From positions 1-32,407 of the forward strand of contig JAHCBA010000057.1 of the NCBI GenBank assembly GCA_019634625.1: a DNA stretch of 32,407 nucleotides. Reading direction: 5' to 3'. Below, one piece after another: positions 1 through 8,468 of this stretch. Below the pieces are notes generated by a model. The model was given only the letters and a program-made list of their open reading frames with translations, did not search any database and was not told where the DNA came from. Numbering within the stretch: the first letter of the stretch is position 1; every line of letters starts with the position of its first letter. Position numbers and translations under genes: made by a program. The stretch is from Verrucomicrobiia bacterium. Lineage in GTDB: Bacteria; Verrucomicrobiota; Verrucomicrobiia; Limisphaerales; CAIMTB01.

Positions 1-144
1 GCAGAATCGGGCGAGATGATGGAGGATGTTGACCAACTTGTTCTTGGCGGAGTCGTCGAGGAGAGGGAGGCGACCGGCGACTCGGGACATGCAGTGATAG
101 ATTGCGGGGAGGGAAGGATCGGCCTTGATGCGGGGTATTCTCAT
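1..144 (-). CDS. RAYT-type (REP-associated, Y1/IS200-like) transposase, N-terminal fragment cut by window start
   Basis: The minus strand reads an open frame from an ATG at 144 to the window edge, giving 48 residues. It begins MRIPRIKADP and contains the YHCMSRV motif and a run ending LHHLARFC. The Y-H-C-x-S-R-V signature close to the N-terminus is characteristic of the REP-associated tyrosine transposases (TnpA_REP, Y1_Tnp family) common in Verrucomicrobia. The catalytic HUH motif and tyrosine lie outside the window, so intactness cannot be judged. These single-strand endonucleases act on REP palindromes, and this window holds many palindromic elements (for example 8146-8445 and 16665-17663), so a link is plausible but inferred. 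The family call rests on the N-terminal motif only. Confidence 0.7.
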   Translation of the reverse strand, partial: MRIPRIKADPSLPAIYHCMSRVAGRLPLLDDSAKNKLVNILHHLARFC

Positions 145-531
145 GGTTTGGGGAGTGGATGGTTACTGGGCTGGAAGCGTGAGTATTCCCATTGCGAAGT
201 CAATTTAAAACGCCTGACCTATTAAATCATAGAAGTCCAGCTTAAGCGGCCTGGCTTATTAGCTTGAGCTTGTGCCTTGTGTGAATTTCCCAACGGCAAT
301 GCGATAAGCGAGGCCCCGGGTAGCACCGGCCTGGCTTGGAGAAAGCCAGCTCGTTTAATGACCTGCCTATTCATTAGGGCCGCAGCGGTGGGGTGCTACG
401 GGACGTGGAGTCGCGGAGTTCGTCCCTCCGATTCGCTGCCTCCTCATCCACAACCCGGAGATGCGCCGGCCGGGTGCAACCGCCCACTTGCGGCTTCCGC
501 CGGGGAGGGGCGGTCCTTAGGTTGCCGGCCG
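145..531. other. Intergenic region between RAYT gene and oxidoreductase gene
   Basis: No gene is supported here. The first half is more AT-rich than its surroundings and could hold the transposase promoter, but I see no well-spaced -35/-10 pair. A 7-bp hairpin (CTGGCTT / AAGCCAG) lies at 331-349 without a T-run. A half copy of the REP-like palindrome family lies at 379-467. An open frame running into the next gene from 277 simply translates this repeat. Confidence 0.6.
379..467 (-). repeat. REP-like palindromic element, half copy (family A)
   Basis: Read on the minus strand it contains the outer arm (GGGTTGTGGATGAGGAGGCAG), in pieces matching the copies at 16665 and 17501, followed by the core GGAGGGACGAACTCCGCGA. 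It then continues into a GCACCCC...GCTGCGGCC loop, but the second arm (CTCGTGGAACTCGGCCCTCC in other copies) is missing, so this is a truncated copy. It sits just upstream of the oxidoreductase start and argues against extending that gene upstream of 532. Confidence 0.6.
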
Positions 532-1566
532 ATGAAGTCGCCGCCCAGGGTTGCCGTGATCGGCACCGGATCGCTCGGAAAGGAGCATGCGCGCATCTAT
601 GCCGCCATGGCGGCGGCGGGGGAGGTGATCTTCGCGGGCGTTCACGACGCGATTCCGGAGACGGCCCGGGCGGTGGCGGACCGCCTCGGGGTGCGGGCCT
701 TCGGCGACCTGGCGGAGGCGATGGAGTCGGCCGAGGTGTTCAGCGTGGTCACACCCACCTCGACCCATTTCGAGACGGCCAGTCACCTGCTGCGCCACAA
801 CCGGCATGTGCTGGTGGAGAAGCCGATGACGGACAATGCGGCGGACGCGACGGCCCTGGTCGAGCTGGCGCGCGAGAAGGGGTGCGTCCTGCTGGTGGGC
901 CATGTGGAACGGTTCAACCCGGTGTTTCAGCGGTTGCAGGAAATGGCGCCGGTTCCGCGCTTCATCGAGGCTCATCGGTTGTCGCCCTACCCGGCCCGCA
1001 GCACGGACATCGGGGTGGTGTTGGATCTGATGATCCACGATCTGGATGTGATCCTGGCCTTTGTGAATTCCCCGGTGGTGGCGGTGGATGCGGTGGGGAT
1101 CCCGGTGTTGAGCCGGAGCGAGGACATCGCCAACGCGCGGCTGCGGTTCGCCAACGGCTGCATTGCCAACCTCACGGCCAGCCGGGTGAGCACGGAGCGG
1201 ATGCGGAAGATCCGCGTGTTTTCCGGCGGGGCCAAACCGGCTTACGTGTCGCTGGATTACCGCGCCCAGACCGGATACGCGCTGCGACTGGCCCGATCGG
1301 ACGAGAAGGAGAGTTCGCTGCTGAAGAAGCTGCTGCACGCGCGGGACTCCTCGATCGTGGTGGAGTTCGCGGGGCGCCGCATCGTCCGCGAGCCGGTGCC
1401 CATCACCCGGGAGGAACCGCTGCAGTTGGAACTGAAGCATTTCATCCGGTGCGTGACGGAGCAGGGCGCCCCGCTGGTGAGCGGCGAATCGGCCAAGCAC
1501 GCCCTTGATCTCGCCTTCACGATCACCCGCCAGATCGAGGCCCAGGTGCCGCCGGAATTGGGATGA
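532..1566 (+). CDS. Gfo/Idh/MocA-family NAD(P)-dependent oxidoreductase, lipid A locus (GnnA-like)
   Basis: The product is 344 aa. A Rossmann fold opens the protein with GTGSLG at residues 11-16. The EKP motif of the Gfo/Idh/MocA family is at 96-98 (VLVEKPMTDN), and a GHVERFNP segment follows, typical of the subgroup found in lipid A clusters. I chose the ATG at 532 because the frame upstream translates a REP-like repeat and the family begins a few residues before the nucleotide-binding strand. The stop overlaps the lpxB start (ATGA), indicating translational coupling. GnnA, which oxidises UDP-GlcNAc at the 3-position for amide-linked lipid A, belongs to this family and is encoded beside lpxA/lpxB. 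The partner aminotransferase GnnB is not in this window, so GnnA activity is possible but unproven. Cytoplasmic. Confidence 0.85.
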   Translation: MKSPPRVAVIGTGSLGKEHARIYAAMAAAGEVIFAGVHDAIPETARAVADRLGVRAFGDLAEAMESAEVFSVVTPTSTHFETASHLLRHNRHVLVEKPMTDNAADATALVELAREKGCVLLVGHVERFNPVFQRLQEMAPVPRFIEAHRLSPYPARSTDIGVVLDLMIHDLDVILAFVNSPVVAVDAVGIPVLSRSEDIANARLRFANGCIANLTASRVSTERMRKIRVFSGGAKPAYVSLDYRAQTGYALRLARSDEKESSLLKKLLHARDSSIVVEFAGRRIVREPVPITREEPLQLELKHFIRCVTEQGAPLVSGESAKHALDLAFTITRQIEAQVPPELG

Positions 1567-2867
1567 GAACCGACGCCGACCGACCGCCAGGTGTTCCGCC
1601 GCATCCGGCTTCGCTTTCCGCAGGGGCCGGGGATGAACCCCAGTGCCCGCTGAAATCCCTTCAGTTCATGCTGATTGCCGGGGAACCCAGCGGCGATCTG
1701 CTGGCGGCGGAACTGGTCGGGTCCCTGCGCGAGCGGGTGGTGCAACGCGGCGGCGTCCCCCCGCAGTTCTTCGGGGCGGGCGGGCCCCGCATGGGGGAGG
1801 CAGGGGTGGAACTGCAACTCGACCTGACCCAATACGCCATCATCGGCCTGGCCGATGTGCTGAGGAATCTGTGGCGCCTGCGGCGCATCCTCGAACAGAT
1901 GCTCGATCTCGCCTGCGCACGCCGGCCGGAGGTGATTGTCTGCGTGGACTACGGCGGCTTCAACCGCCGGTTCGCAGCCGCCTTGCGGGCACGTCAGACG
2001 GCCGGCTGGCGCCCACACCTGGTCCAGTATGTGTCGCCCCAGGTCTGGGCGTCGCGTCCCGGGCGGGCCCGCACGCTCGCCCGCGACCTCGACCTGCTGG
2101 TGAGCATCCTGCCCATCGAACCGGCATGGTATGCCCGGCGGCATCCGCGATTGCGGGTGGAGTTCGTGGGGCACCCCATCGTGGACCGGCATCCGGCCGC
2201 GGCGAAAGCGATCGAACCCCCGGAGGGATGCCCGCGGAGGGTGGTCCTGCTGCCAGGCAGTCGTCCTTCCGAGATCGCGCGGCATTGGCCCCTGATGCTG
2301 GAGGCGGCCCGACGGGTGGCGGCGGGAAAGGGTCCGGCGGTCGAGTGGGTGGCGGTGTTTCCGGACGACAGCCTGCGGCAGGCGGCGCTTGCCGCGGACA
2401 AGGGCACGGACCTGGCGCTCGAGTGCCGGGTGGGCGGCCTGAGCGAGGAACTGGCCCGGGCGACGCTCTCGATCGCGTCAACGGGCACGGTGACCCTCGA
2501 ATGCGCCCTGTGGCGGGTGCCGACGCTGGCGATCTACCAGGCCTCCTGGAGCACCTATCAAATCGCCCGGCGCATCATCCGGGTGCGGCATCTGGCCCTT
2601 CCCAATCTGCTGGCACCGGCGCCGGTCATGCCGGAGTTCCTCCAGACCCAGGCCACACCCGAAACCATTGCCGCCGAGGCGGGTCGCTTGCTGTGCGATG
2701 CGGACGCACGGCGCGCCATGCGCGAACGACTCGGCGACGTCGTGGCGCAGCTCGGCCCGCCCGGGGCCGTCGGCCGGGCCGCTGAAGCGATTCTGGGTCT
2801 GTTGCCGGCCGACCCTCGTGGACCGGCAGCCGGTCGGGATCGCCCACCAGAACTCAGGACCGGGTGA
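1563..2867 (+). CDS. lpxB: Lipid-A-disaccharide synthase
   Basis: LpxB joins UDP-2,3-diacylglucosamine and lipid X into the tetraacyl disaccharide of lipid A at the inner face of the inner membrane. The 434-aa product carries the family N-terminal motif AGEPSGD at residues 39-45. It also has the central GHPIVDRHP segment, the LLPGSRPSEI nucleotide-sugar motif, the S-TGT-TLE acceptor loop (STGTVTLECAL) and the C-terminal ALPNLLA segment. The N-terminus is about 30 residues longer than usual for LpxB and is low-complexity. No better in-frame ATG precedes the AGEPSGD strand, so the ATG overlapping the previous stop is taken, though a non-ATG start nearer 1650 is possible. The 3' end overlaps the opposing DUF1553 gene by 14 bp. 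Confidence 0.93.
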   Translation: MRTDADRPPGVPPHPASLSAGAGDEPQCPLKSLQFMLIAGEPSGDLLAAELVGSLRERVVQRGGVPPQFFGAGGPRMGEAGVELQLDLTQYAIIGLADVLRNLWRLRRILEQMLDLACARRPEVIVCVDYGGFNRRFAAALRARQTAGWRPHLVQYVSPQVWASRPGRARTLARDLDLLVSILPIEPAWYARRHPRLRVEFVGHPIVDRHPAAAKAIEPPEGCPRRVVLLPGSRPSEIARHWPLMLEAARRVAAGKGPAVEWVAVFPDDSLRQAALAADKGTDLALECRVGGLSEELARATLSIASTGTVTLECALWRVPTLAIYQASWSTYQIARRIIRVRHLALPNLLAPAPVMPEFLQTQATPETIAAEAGRLLCDADARRAMRERLGDVVAQLGPPGAVGRAAEAILGLLPADPRGPAAGRDRPPELRTG

Positions 2868-5856
2868 TGGTCTCGTGCAGGTTGAAGATGACGCGCGCCA
2901 CCGAGGTCCAGGCGGCCAGCTCGTCGCGGCGCAGATCCTCCGGAACCGGCCGGTTTCCGGTTGCCAGCAACTGTTCGGCGGCTCCCGCATCGGCCGAGTA
3001 TTCCCGGGCGTGATCGGCCAGCAGGTTGCCGAGGATTCGGTACTCGTCGGGACGGGGCTGGCGCGACAGCGCCTCCCGGAAGGCGAACCTCAGGCGGTCC
3101 CGCACCGTGGTGCCGCCCTCGCGCAGGATGCGCTCCGCGAACACCCGGGCGGCCTCGACATAGGTGGGGTCGTTCAGCAGGACCAGCGCCTGCTGCGGCG
3201 AATTGGATCGAACCCGTTCGGCGGTGCACTCCTCCCGCGTCGGGGCATCGAAGGCCGCCAGACTCGGGTGCAGGAAGGTCCGTTGCCAGTGCGTGTACAG
3301 CCCCCGGCGATACTGGTTTTCGTCGCGGTCGGCTTCGTATTCGCGCTTCGGAAAGTTCAACTGCGAATAATACCCGGCCGGCTGGTACGGTTTGGAGCTG
3401 GGCCCTTCAAACTGGTGCACCAGCAGTCCGCTTGCCGACAGCGCCAGGTCCCGCACGAACTCCGCATCGATCCGGAACGCCGATTGCCGGGCCAGCCACC
3501 GGTTGTCCGGATCCACCTCGCGCAAGGCTTCGGTGCCGCGTGAACTCTGCCGGTACGTGGCCGAGGTGACCATCAGGCGCACCACGTGCTTGAGGTTCCA
3601 TCCGCTGTCCCGCAGCTCGCACGCCAGCCAGTCGAGCAAGGCCGGATGCGACGGCCATTCCCCCTGCGCCCCGATGTCCTCGAGCTTCTTCGACAATCCC
3701 ACCCCGAAGAACTGCTTCCACAACCGGTTCACCATCACCCGGGCGGTCAACGGGTTGTCCGGCGCGGTGATCCACTCCGCCAGGTCCCGTCGCGTGAGCC
3801 GCCGGTCCGTCACCCCCTGCTGCGGCAGAAAATGCGGCACCGCCGGCTTCACCACGTCCCCGCCGTCGTCCAGCCAGTTGCCGCGCCGCAGGATCCGTGT
3901 CTCCCTCGGTTCCGGAAGGGCCTCCGACACCAGCGTCCTTGGCATCGAAGCCAGCAGGCTCCTGAGGGATTCCTGCGCCTGGGTCAGCGCCGTGCGCGTC
4001 GGCTCCAGCAGGGGAGTGATCCCCGCGAAATGCGTCTTGAGGCGGGCTCGCTGTTCCTCAGTACGTTTCGCGGGAGGAACCTGGGCGGCCGCGACGATCT
4101 CCGGTGGCATCTGGTCCACGATCTGAAAGTAGAAGCCGCTGCCGCCCCCGGCATTGACCACTTTCATCAGCAACCCGTTCTCCCCGGCGCGAAGCCGCAC
4201 CACCGGCTTCTCCTGGCCGGCGGCGGCCCCACGCTGGACCTTCTTCGCCAGCACTTCCTCGCCGTTCAGCCACACCCGCAGGGCATCGTCGCTGCCCAAC
4301 GACAATTCGATGTCCTGTTCGACCGCAACCCGGAGGGTCCGGAAGACATAGGTCGCCGAGTTTTCGCCGTCGAGCGCCTGAATGGTGCCGTCCTTCCAAT
4401 GCGACCGCGCCTTCCACTTCAGGGCGCCCCCGTCGAACTCCGCCTCGAGATCCACGCCCTGTTCCGGACCGAACTCCCGGTCGTAGGCCTCCTCGAAGCT
4501 GTCCGCCCCGAACGGACCCACCATGTGCCAGGGACCCAGCTCCACCCGGCCGTCCTTCGCCAGACTGCGTTCCCATTCGGACCGGGCTGCCACCAGTTCC
4601 GGCGTCTCGTCCGCCAAGGCGGCCTTCAACCGGGCGATCGTCCCCTCCAGGCGCGCCTGTTCGGCGGTTTGCGCCGCTGTGGGCAGACGCAGCATGGGAC
4701 CCCAATCCCCGCCTCCAAACCCGCGTGCGTAAAAGCCCTGCTCATTCAGGTCGGCAAAGAACGCCGCAAAACTGTAGAAGTCCCGGGCGGTGAACGGATC
4801 GTACTTGTGGTCATGACATTCCGCGCACCCGAGCGTCACCCCGAGCCAGGCCGTGGCAGTGTTCCGCACGCGGTCGGCGGCGTACTTGGCGAGGTACTCG
4901 CGATCCTGGGCTCCGCCTTCGGCCGTGATCATCAGCAACCGGTTGTACGCCGAGGCCACCCGTTGATCCCGGGTCGCGTCAGGCAGCAGGTCCCCCGCCA
5001 GGTTTTCCAGCGTGAACCGGTCGAAGGGCATGTTGGCGTTGAATGCCCGGATCACATAATCCCGGTAGGGCCAGACGCTGAAGTCCTGGTCCCCGTGATA
5101 CCCCACCGTGTCCGCGTAGCGCGCCAGATCGAGCCAGAACACCGCCATCCGCTCCCCGTAATGCGGCGATGCCAGCATCGCGTCCACGGCATGCCCATAG
5201 GCTTCGGGATCGTTCGACGCCGCAAAGGCCTCCACCTCCTTCGATCGCGGCGGCAGTCCCGTCAGATCCAGACTCAACCTCCGGTAAAGCGTCCGCCGAT
5301 CCGCCTCCGCCGACCGGGCAAGCCCGCGCGATGCCAGTTCGGCGTCGATGAACCGGTCGATCGCCTCCGCACCCCAGGAACGCCCGGTCCCCCGGCCGGA
5401 GCCGTCTGGATCCTCAGCCCCCGGCACCTCCGGGCGCTTCAAGGGTTCATAGGCCCAGTGCCCCTCGTACCCGGCACCGCTTCGGATCCACTCCTCCAAG
5501 GTCGCCTTCTGGGCCTCGGTCAGCGGCTTCTTCAAATCCGGCGGCGGCATGATGTCCTCCGGATCGTCGCTCCGGACCCGCTCCATCAGCGTGCTCCGGT
5601 CGGGATGCCCCGCCACCACGGCCGCGCGACCCCGGCGCAGCGCCAAGGCCCCCTCCCGCGTGTCCAGCCGCAGGCCCGCCTTCCGCGTCGAGGCGTCCGG
5701 CCCGTGACAGTGGAAGCAGTGATCCGACAGGATTGGCCGGATGTCCCGGTTGAATCGCAGTTCTTCCGCCCTGCTCTCCGGCACCGCCAGCCATAGCATT
5801 GCCGCCATCATCGGACCCACTCCGGTCCAGCCTGGATCACGCTCGCGCCGCTTCAT
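2854..5856 (-). CDS. PSCyt1-PSCyt2(DUF1549)-PSD1(DUF1553) heme protein, secreted
   Basis: The product is 1000 aa. A short hydrophobic N-terminal stretch ending AVPESRA (residue 30) is a likely signal peptide. A PSCyt1 domain follows with the heme motif CFHCH at 47-51. The DUF1549/PSCyt2 domain contains LTGLPP and the motif CAECHDHKYDPF. In the middle is an inserted beta-rich carbohydrate-binding-like (PA14/galactose-binding-like) segment around WHMVGPFG to SGFYFQIVD. The DUF1553/PSD1 domain closes the protein with NPLTARVMVNRLW and WLACEL. The ATG at 5856 is chosen because upstream codons are a shadow of the divergent kinase gene. Such proteins are abundant in Planctomycetes and Verrucomicrobia and are linked to polysaccharide degradation, often beside a DUF1501 gene. 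None is seen here. The substrate is unknown. Confidence 0.9.
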   Translation of the reverse strand: MKRRERDPGWTGVGPMMAAMLWLAVPESRAEELRFNRDIRPILSDHCFHCHGPDASTRKAGLRLDTREGALALRRGRAAVVAGHPDRSTLMERVRSDDPEDIMPPPDLKKPLTEAQKATLEEWIRSGAGYEGHWAYEPLKRPEVPGAEDPDGSGRGTGRSWGAEAIDRFIDAELASRGLARSAEADRRTLYRRLSLDLTGLPPRSKEVEAFAASNDPEAYGHAVDAMLASPHYGERMAVFWLDLARYADTVGYHGDQDFSVWPYRDYVIRAFNANMPFDRFTLENLAGDLLPDATRDQRVASAYNRLLMITAEGGAQDREYLAKYAADRVRNTATAWLGVTLGCAECHDHKYDPFTARDFYSFAAFFADLNEQGFYARGFGGGDWGPMLRLPTAAQTAEQARLEGTIARLKAALADETPELVAARSEWERSLAKDGRVELGPWHMVGPFGADSFEEAYDREFGPEQGVDLEAEFDGGALKWKARSHWKDGTIQALDGENSATYVFRTLRVAVEQDIELSLGSDDALRVWLNGEEVLAKKVQRGAAAGQEKPVVRLRAGENGLLMKVVNAGGGSGFYFQIVDQMPPEIVAAAQVPPAKRTEEQRARLKTHFAGITPLLEPTRTALTQAQESLRSLLASMPRTLVSEALPEPRETRILRRGNWLDDGGDVVKPAVPHFLPQQGVTDRRLTRRDLAEWITAPDNPLTARVMVNRLWKQFFGVGLSKKLEDIGAQGEWPSHPALLDWLACELRDSGWNLKHVVRLMVTSATYRQSSRGTEALREVDPDNRWLARQSAFRIDAEFVRDLALSASGLLVHQFEGPSSKPYQPAGYYSQLNFPKREYEADRDENQYRRGLYTHWQRTFLHPSLAAFDAPTREECTAERVRSNSPQQALVLLNDPTYVEAARVFAERILREGGTTVRDRLRFAFREALSRQPRPDEYRILGNLLADHAREYSADAGAAEQLLATGNRPVPEDLRRDELAAWTSVARVIFNLHETITRS

Positions 5857-5954
5857 TGGATTCCCGGCATCATCCGGGAGCGGCGCCTCGATGCAAGCTG
5901 CGACCGGCCGTCGGACGGGGTCATCCTCCGGGGCCCGCCGGCCGGCCTCGTCCC

Positions 5955-5982
5955 TTGTCTGCCGTAACGTGCGTGGTAGTGT
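5955..5982 (+). promoter_or_regulatory. Possible sigma-70-like promoter for the kinase gene
   Basis: TTGTCT at 5955-5960 and TAGTGT at 5977-5982 are separated by 16 bp in the 132-bp divergent gap. The kinase GTG codon begins only 6 bp past the -10-like box, so transcription from it would give a leaderless or nearly leaderless mRNA. Hexamer matches are partial and verrucomicrobial promoter rules are poorly defined, so this is tentative. Confidence 0.25.
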
Positions 5983-5988
5983 GGCGCC

Positions 5989-7020
5989 GTGACCTTCGAC
6001 GCACCCGCCACTATCTCCGAGCGCCGCCCGCTGAAGATGGTGACCTGCGGCGGGTGTGCCGCCAAGGTGTTCATCCCGGCCGATCTTCCCCCCCTCGAAT
6101 TCACCCCCTGCGGCAAGTGCGGGCATCCCCTGATGATGCCGCTCAAAATGCGGCAGCTCGAACTCCGCGCCCCCATCGCCTCGGGCGGCATGGGCACCGT
6201 CTATCGCGCCTTCGACGAGATGCTGCTCCGCGAGGTGGCGGTGAAGCTGATGCGCCGCGAGTTGCTCAACGACCGGGAGGCGGTCGAGGCTTTCCAGCGG
6301 GAAGCCCGGGCCTGCGGCGCCCTCAACCACACCAACATCATCCACATCTACGAGTTCGATCAGATCAACGGCCAGCTCTACATGGTCATGGAACTGGCCG
6401 ACCGCGGCAGCCTCGACAGCCGCATCGAGAAGGAACAGCGCATCCCCGAACTCGATATCCTGGATACCGGCATCAAGGTCGCCGGCGCCCTCGACGCGGC
6501 CCTCAAGAAGAACCTCCTCCACCGCGACATCAAGCCGGGCAACATCCTCTTCAATGCCGACGGGGAACCCAAACTGGTGGACTTCGGACTCGCCCGTCCT
6601 GCCCAGCACGACGGCGTGGACGAATCGTCCCTCTGGGCCACCCCGTACTACGTCGCTCCCGAAAAGGTGAAGCGCGAACAGGAGACGTTCTCCTCCGACC
6701 TCTACAGCCTGGCCGGGGCCCTCTACCACGCCCTGACCGGACACGTCCCCTTCGAGGCCCCCACCGTCGAGGAACTCATCGCCGCCCATATCCACACCCC
6801 GCTCACCCCCCCCAACCACGTGCGGCCGGATATTTCCCAGCCCACCAGCGACGCCCTCTGGCAGGCCATGGCCAAGAACCCCGCCGACCGGTTCCAGAGT
6901 TACGACGGGTTCATCATGGCCCTCACCGCCGCCCGCAGCCAGCTCCTCGTCTCCCTCTTCCGCCCGGGAGAGGCCGCCCCAACCCCCGGCGGCCGCATGC
7001 GCAAGTGGCTTGGGCGCTAA
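5989..7020 (+). CDS. Hanks-type Ser/Thr protein kinase with N-terminal zinc ribbon
   Basis: The product is 343 aa with a GTG start. Residues 20-44 hold two CxxC pairs (C20/C23 and C41/C44), a probable zinc ribbon. The kinase domain follows: glycine-rich loop IASGGMGTVY at 63-72, VAVK lysine at 86, HRD at 178-180 with KPGN, DFG at 198-200 and APE at 223-225. All catalytic residues are present, so the enzyme should be active. Unlike many bacterial PknB-type kinases there is no transmembrane or sensor domain after the kinase fold. The protein ends soon afterwards and is probably cytosolic. It diverges from the DUF1553 gene and overlaps pdxA tail-to-tail by 4 bp. Substrates are unknown. Confidence 0.93.
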   Translation: MTFDAPATISERRPLKMVTCGGCAAKVFIPADLPPLEFTPCGKCGHPLMMPLKMRQLELRAPIASGGMGTVYRAFDEMLLREVAVKLMRRELLNDREAVEAFQREARACGALNHTNIIHIYEFDQINGQLYMVMELADRGSLDSRIEKEQRIPELDILDTGIKVAGALDAALKKNLLHRDIKPGNILFNADGEPKLVDFGLARPAQHDGVDESSLWATPYYVAPEKVKREQETFSSDLYSLAGALYHALTGHVPFEAPTVEELIAAHIHTPLTPPNHVRPDISQPTSDALWQAMAKNPADRFQSYDGFIMALTAARSQLLVSLFRPGEAAPTPGGRMRKWLGR

Positions 7021-8039
7021 GCCGTCTCTTCCATCCCCGCACCGCACCTCCCCCGCGTTCCGCCCGTCAGCCTTCGCGCCAGCCGGATCGCCGCCCGCAT
7101 GCTCGATGCCTCCGCCACGCCCCGGCCGGCAACATCGTAGGCCGTCCCGTGGTCCGGCGAAGTCCGCACAAACGGCAGGCCGAGCGTCCAGTTCACCCCG
7201 CTCGCAAACGCCACCAGCTTCAACGGCGCCAATCCCTGGTCATGGTACATGGCCACCACCACGTCGTATTCCCCGCGCCAGGCCTCATGAAAGACCGTGT
7301 CCCCCGCGCGCGGCCCAACCACCTCCCAGCCCGCCGTCCGCGCCCGCTCGATCGCCGGCACCAGCACCCGCCCCTCCTCGTCCCCCAGCATTCCCCCCTC
7401 GCCCGCGTGCGGATTGAGACCGCACACCGCAATCCGTGCCCGCCCCAAGCCCAGCCGCCCGCAGGCCTCGACGGAATGGCGGATCGCCCGGAACACCCCT
7501 TCGGTCGTCACCGCCTCGGCCACCTGCCGCAGCGGCACATGCGTCGTCGCCAGCGACACCCTCAGCCACCGTCCCCCGGGATCATCGCCCAGCAGCAGCA
7601 TGGTCACCTCAACCCCGCCCGCCAATCCCGCCAGGTGCTCGGTTTGCCCGACAAAGGCATGTCCTGTCCGGAGGATGGCTTCCTTGCTCACCGGCGCCGT
7701 CACCAACCCTCCGAACCCACCGGACAGGCAGCCCGCGGCGGCGGCATTCAGGTAATCCAGTGCCGCCTCCGCCGCCATCGGCGAACCCGGCTCCATGAGG
7801 TCCGGCAGCGGTTCGGACCTCGGATCGACGACCCTCACCGCAGCCGCTTCATCGACCTCGCCCGCCAGATTCAACCCAATCCCCAGCCGCCGGTTCCACG
7901 CCTCCAATTGGGTCCGGTCCCCCACCAGCACGTACCGCGTCGTCTCCCCGGTCTCCAACTCGGCCGCCACCGCTTTGAGGGTCACTTCCGGCCCGATCCC
8001 GCTCGGATCTCCACACGCAATCGCCAACGGCTGCCGCAT
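7017..8039 (-). CDS. pdxA: 4-hydroxythreonine-4-phosphate dehydrogenase
   Basis: PdxA oxidises 4-phosphohydroxy-L-threonine in the DXP-dependent route to pyridoxal 5'-phosphate, using NAD(P) and a divalent metal in the cytosol. The 340-aa product starts with the family signature GDPSGIGPEV at residues 10-19. The three metal-binding histidines seen in E. coli PdxA have counterparts at H167 (TTHVPL), H211 (NPHAGEGG) and H266 (YHDQGLAPLK). The C-terminal SPDHGTAYD motif is also present. Length is normal. The ATG at 8039 sits directly in front of the first strand. It lies downstream of the redox gene pair on the same strand, but 430 bp of repeats separate them, so it is probably transcribed separately. 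Confidence 0.95.
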   Translation of the reverse strand: MRQPLAIACGDPSGIGPEVTLKAVAAELETGETTRYVLVGDRTQLEAWNRRLGIGLNLAGEVDEAAAVRVVDPRSEPLPDLMEPGSPMAAEAALDYLNAAAAGCLSGGFGGLVTAPVSKEAILRTGHAFVGQTEHLAGLAGGVEVTMLLLGDDPGGRWLRVSLATTHVPLRQVAEAVTTEGVFRAIRHSVEACGRLGLGRARIAVCGLNPHAGEGGMLGDEEGRVLVPAIERARTAGWEVVGPRAGDTVFHEAWRGEYDVVVAMYHDQGLAPLKLVAFASGVNWTLGLPFVRTSPDHGTAYDVAGRGVAEASSMRAAIRLARRLTGGTRGRCGAGMEETA

Positions 8040-8092
8040 CGCCCCGGACCCTACCGCCCCACCCCCGCCGTTGCACCCTTTCGCTTTCCTCA

Positions 8093-8130
8093 GAATCGGA
8101 TTCGTAATCTTAATCGTAATCTTAATCTTG
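8093..8130. repeat. Degenerate hexamer tandem repeat
   Basis: About six copies of a 6-bp unit (CGTAAT / CTTAAT variants) follow GAATCGGATT. A near-identical array starts at 8264, also opening with GAATCGGATT. Each array lies next to a family A palindrome. Confidence 0.7.
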
Positions 8131-8145
8131 AGCTCGCTTCACCTT

Positions 8146-8256
8146 TCGGAGGGACGGGCTCCACGAGGCCGCAACGGTGTGGAGCGTTGGGTTGAGGACT
8201 CGCGGAGCTCGTCCCTCCGATTCGCTGGCTCGGTACCGACAACTTGGGGATGCACC
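8146..8256 (-). repeat. REP-like palindromic element (family A)
   Basis: The two arms, GGAGGGACGGGCTCCACGAG and CTCGCGGAGCTCGTCCCTCC, are imperfect inverted repeats around a loop of about 35 bp. The outer flank on the right (CCGACAACTTGGGGATGCACC, in two halves) is the reverse complement of the outer arm of the 17501-17663 copy. Confidence 0.75.
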
Positions 8257-8263
8257 GCCCTCT

Positions 8264-8293
8264 GAATCGGATTCGTAATCGTAATCGTAATCT
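8264..8293. repeat. Degenerate hexamer tandem repeat
   Basis: GAATCGGATT is followed by three to four copies of the 6-bp unit CGTAAT and then TCTCGC. It resembles the array at 8093 and sits between two family A palindromes. Confidence 0.7.
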
Positions 8294-8302
8294 CGCTTCA
8301 CT

Positions 8303-8445
8303 CCGGAGGGACGAGCTCTTCAGGGTCGAACATGCCGGTGCCCTTTTCGAGGACGAGTACGCGTCCGATGCCAGGGCAAATGCCGGAGCAGGTCCGCAAT
8401 CCATTGCTCCACTCCCCTGCGGCCTCGTGGAACCCGGCCCTCCGA
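8303..8445 (+). repeat. REP-like palindromic element with enlarged loop (family A)
   Basis: The left arm is CCGGAGGGACGAGCTCTTCA. The right arm is CTCGTGGAACCCGGCCCTCCG. Between them are about 100 bp instead of the usual 35, including an extra GAGGACGAGTAC segment recalling the hexamer arrays beside other copies. It looks like a composite or insertion-bearing copy. Confidence 0.65.
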
Positions 8446-8468
8446 ATTCACCACCCCGCTTTCGCCTC

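Larger units (their letters stand above)
8040..8468. other. Repeat-filled intergenic region
   Basis: No gene is supported between pdxA and the VKOR fusion gene. The region consists of two arrays of a degenerate hexamer (TCGTAA/TCTTAA) and two REP-like palindromes, listed separately. Open frames here are translations of the repeats. Confidence 0.7.

Noticed and set aside
277-531. N-terminal extension of the Gfo/Idh/MocA gene
   Set aside because: It translates a REP-like repeat, and family proteins begin at the Rossmann fold near 532.
2854-2867. Intrinsic terminator between lpxB and the DUF1553 gene
   Set aside because: The genes overlap by 14 bp tail-to-tail and no hairpin with a T-run is visible.
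5857-7047. Upstream extension of the DUF1553 frame to 7047 (about 400 extra residues)
   Set aside because: The extension is antisense to the kinase gene, and a signal peptide-like start occurs at 5856.
3586-8195. Long plus-strand frames (3586-5796 and 5799-8195)
   Set aside because: Shadows of DUF1553, kinase and pdxA genes; His/Arg/Pro-rich without domain similarity.
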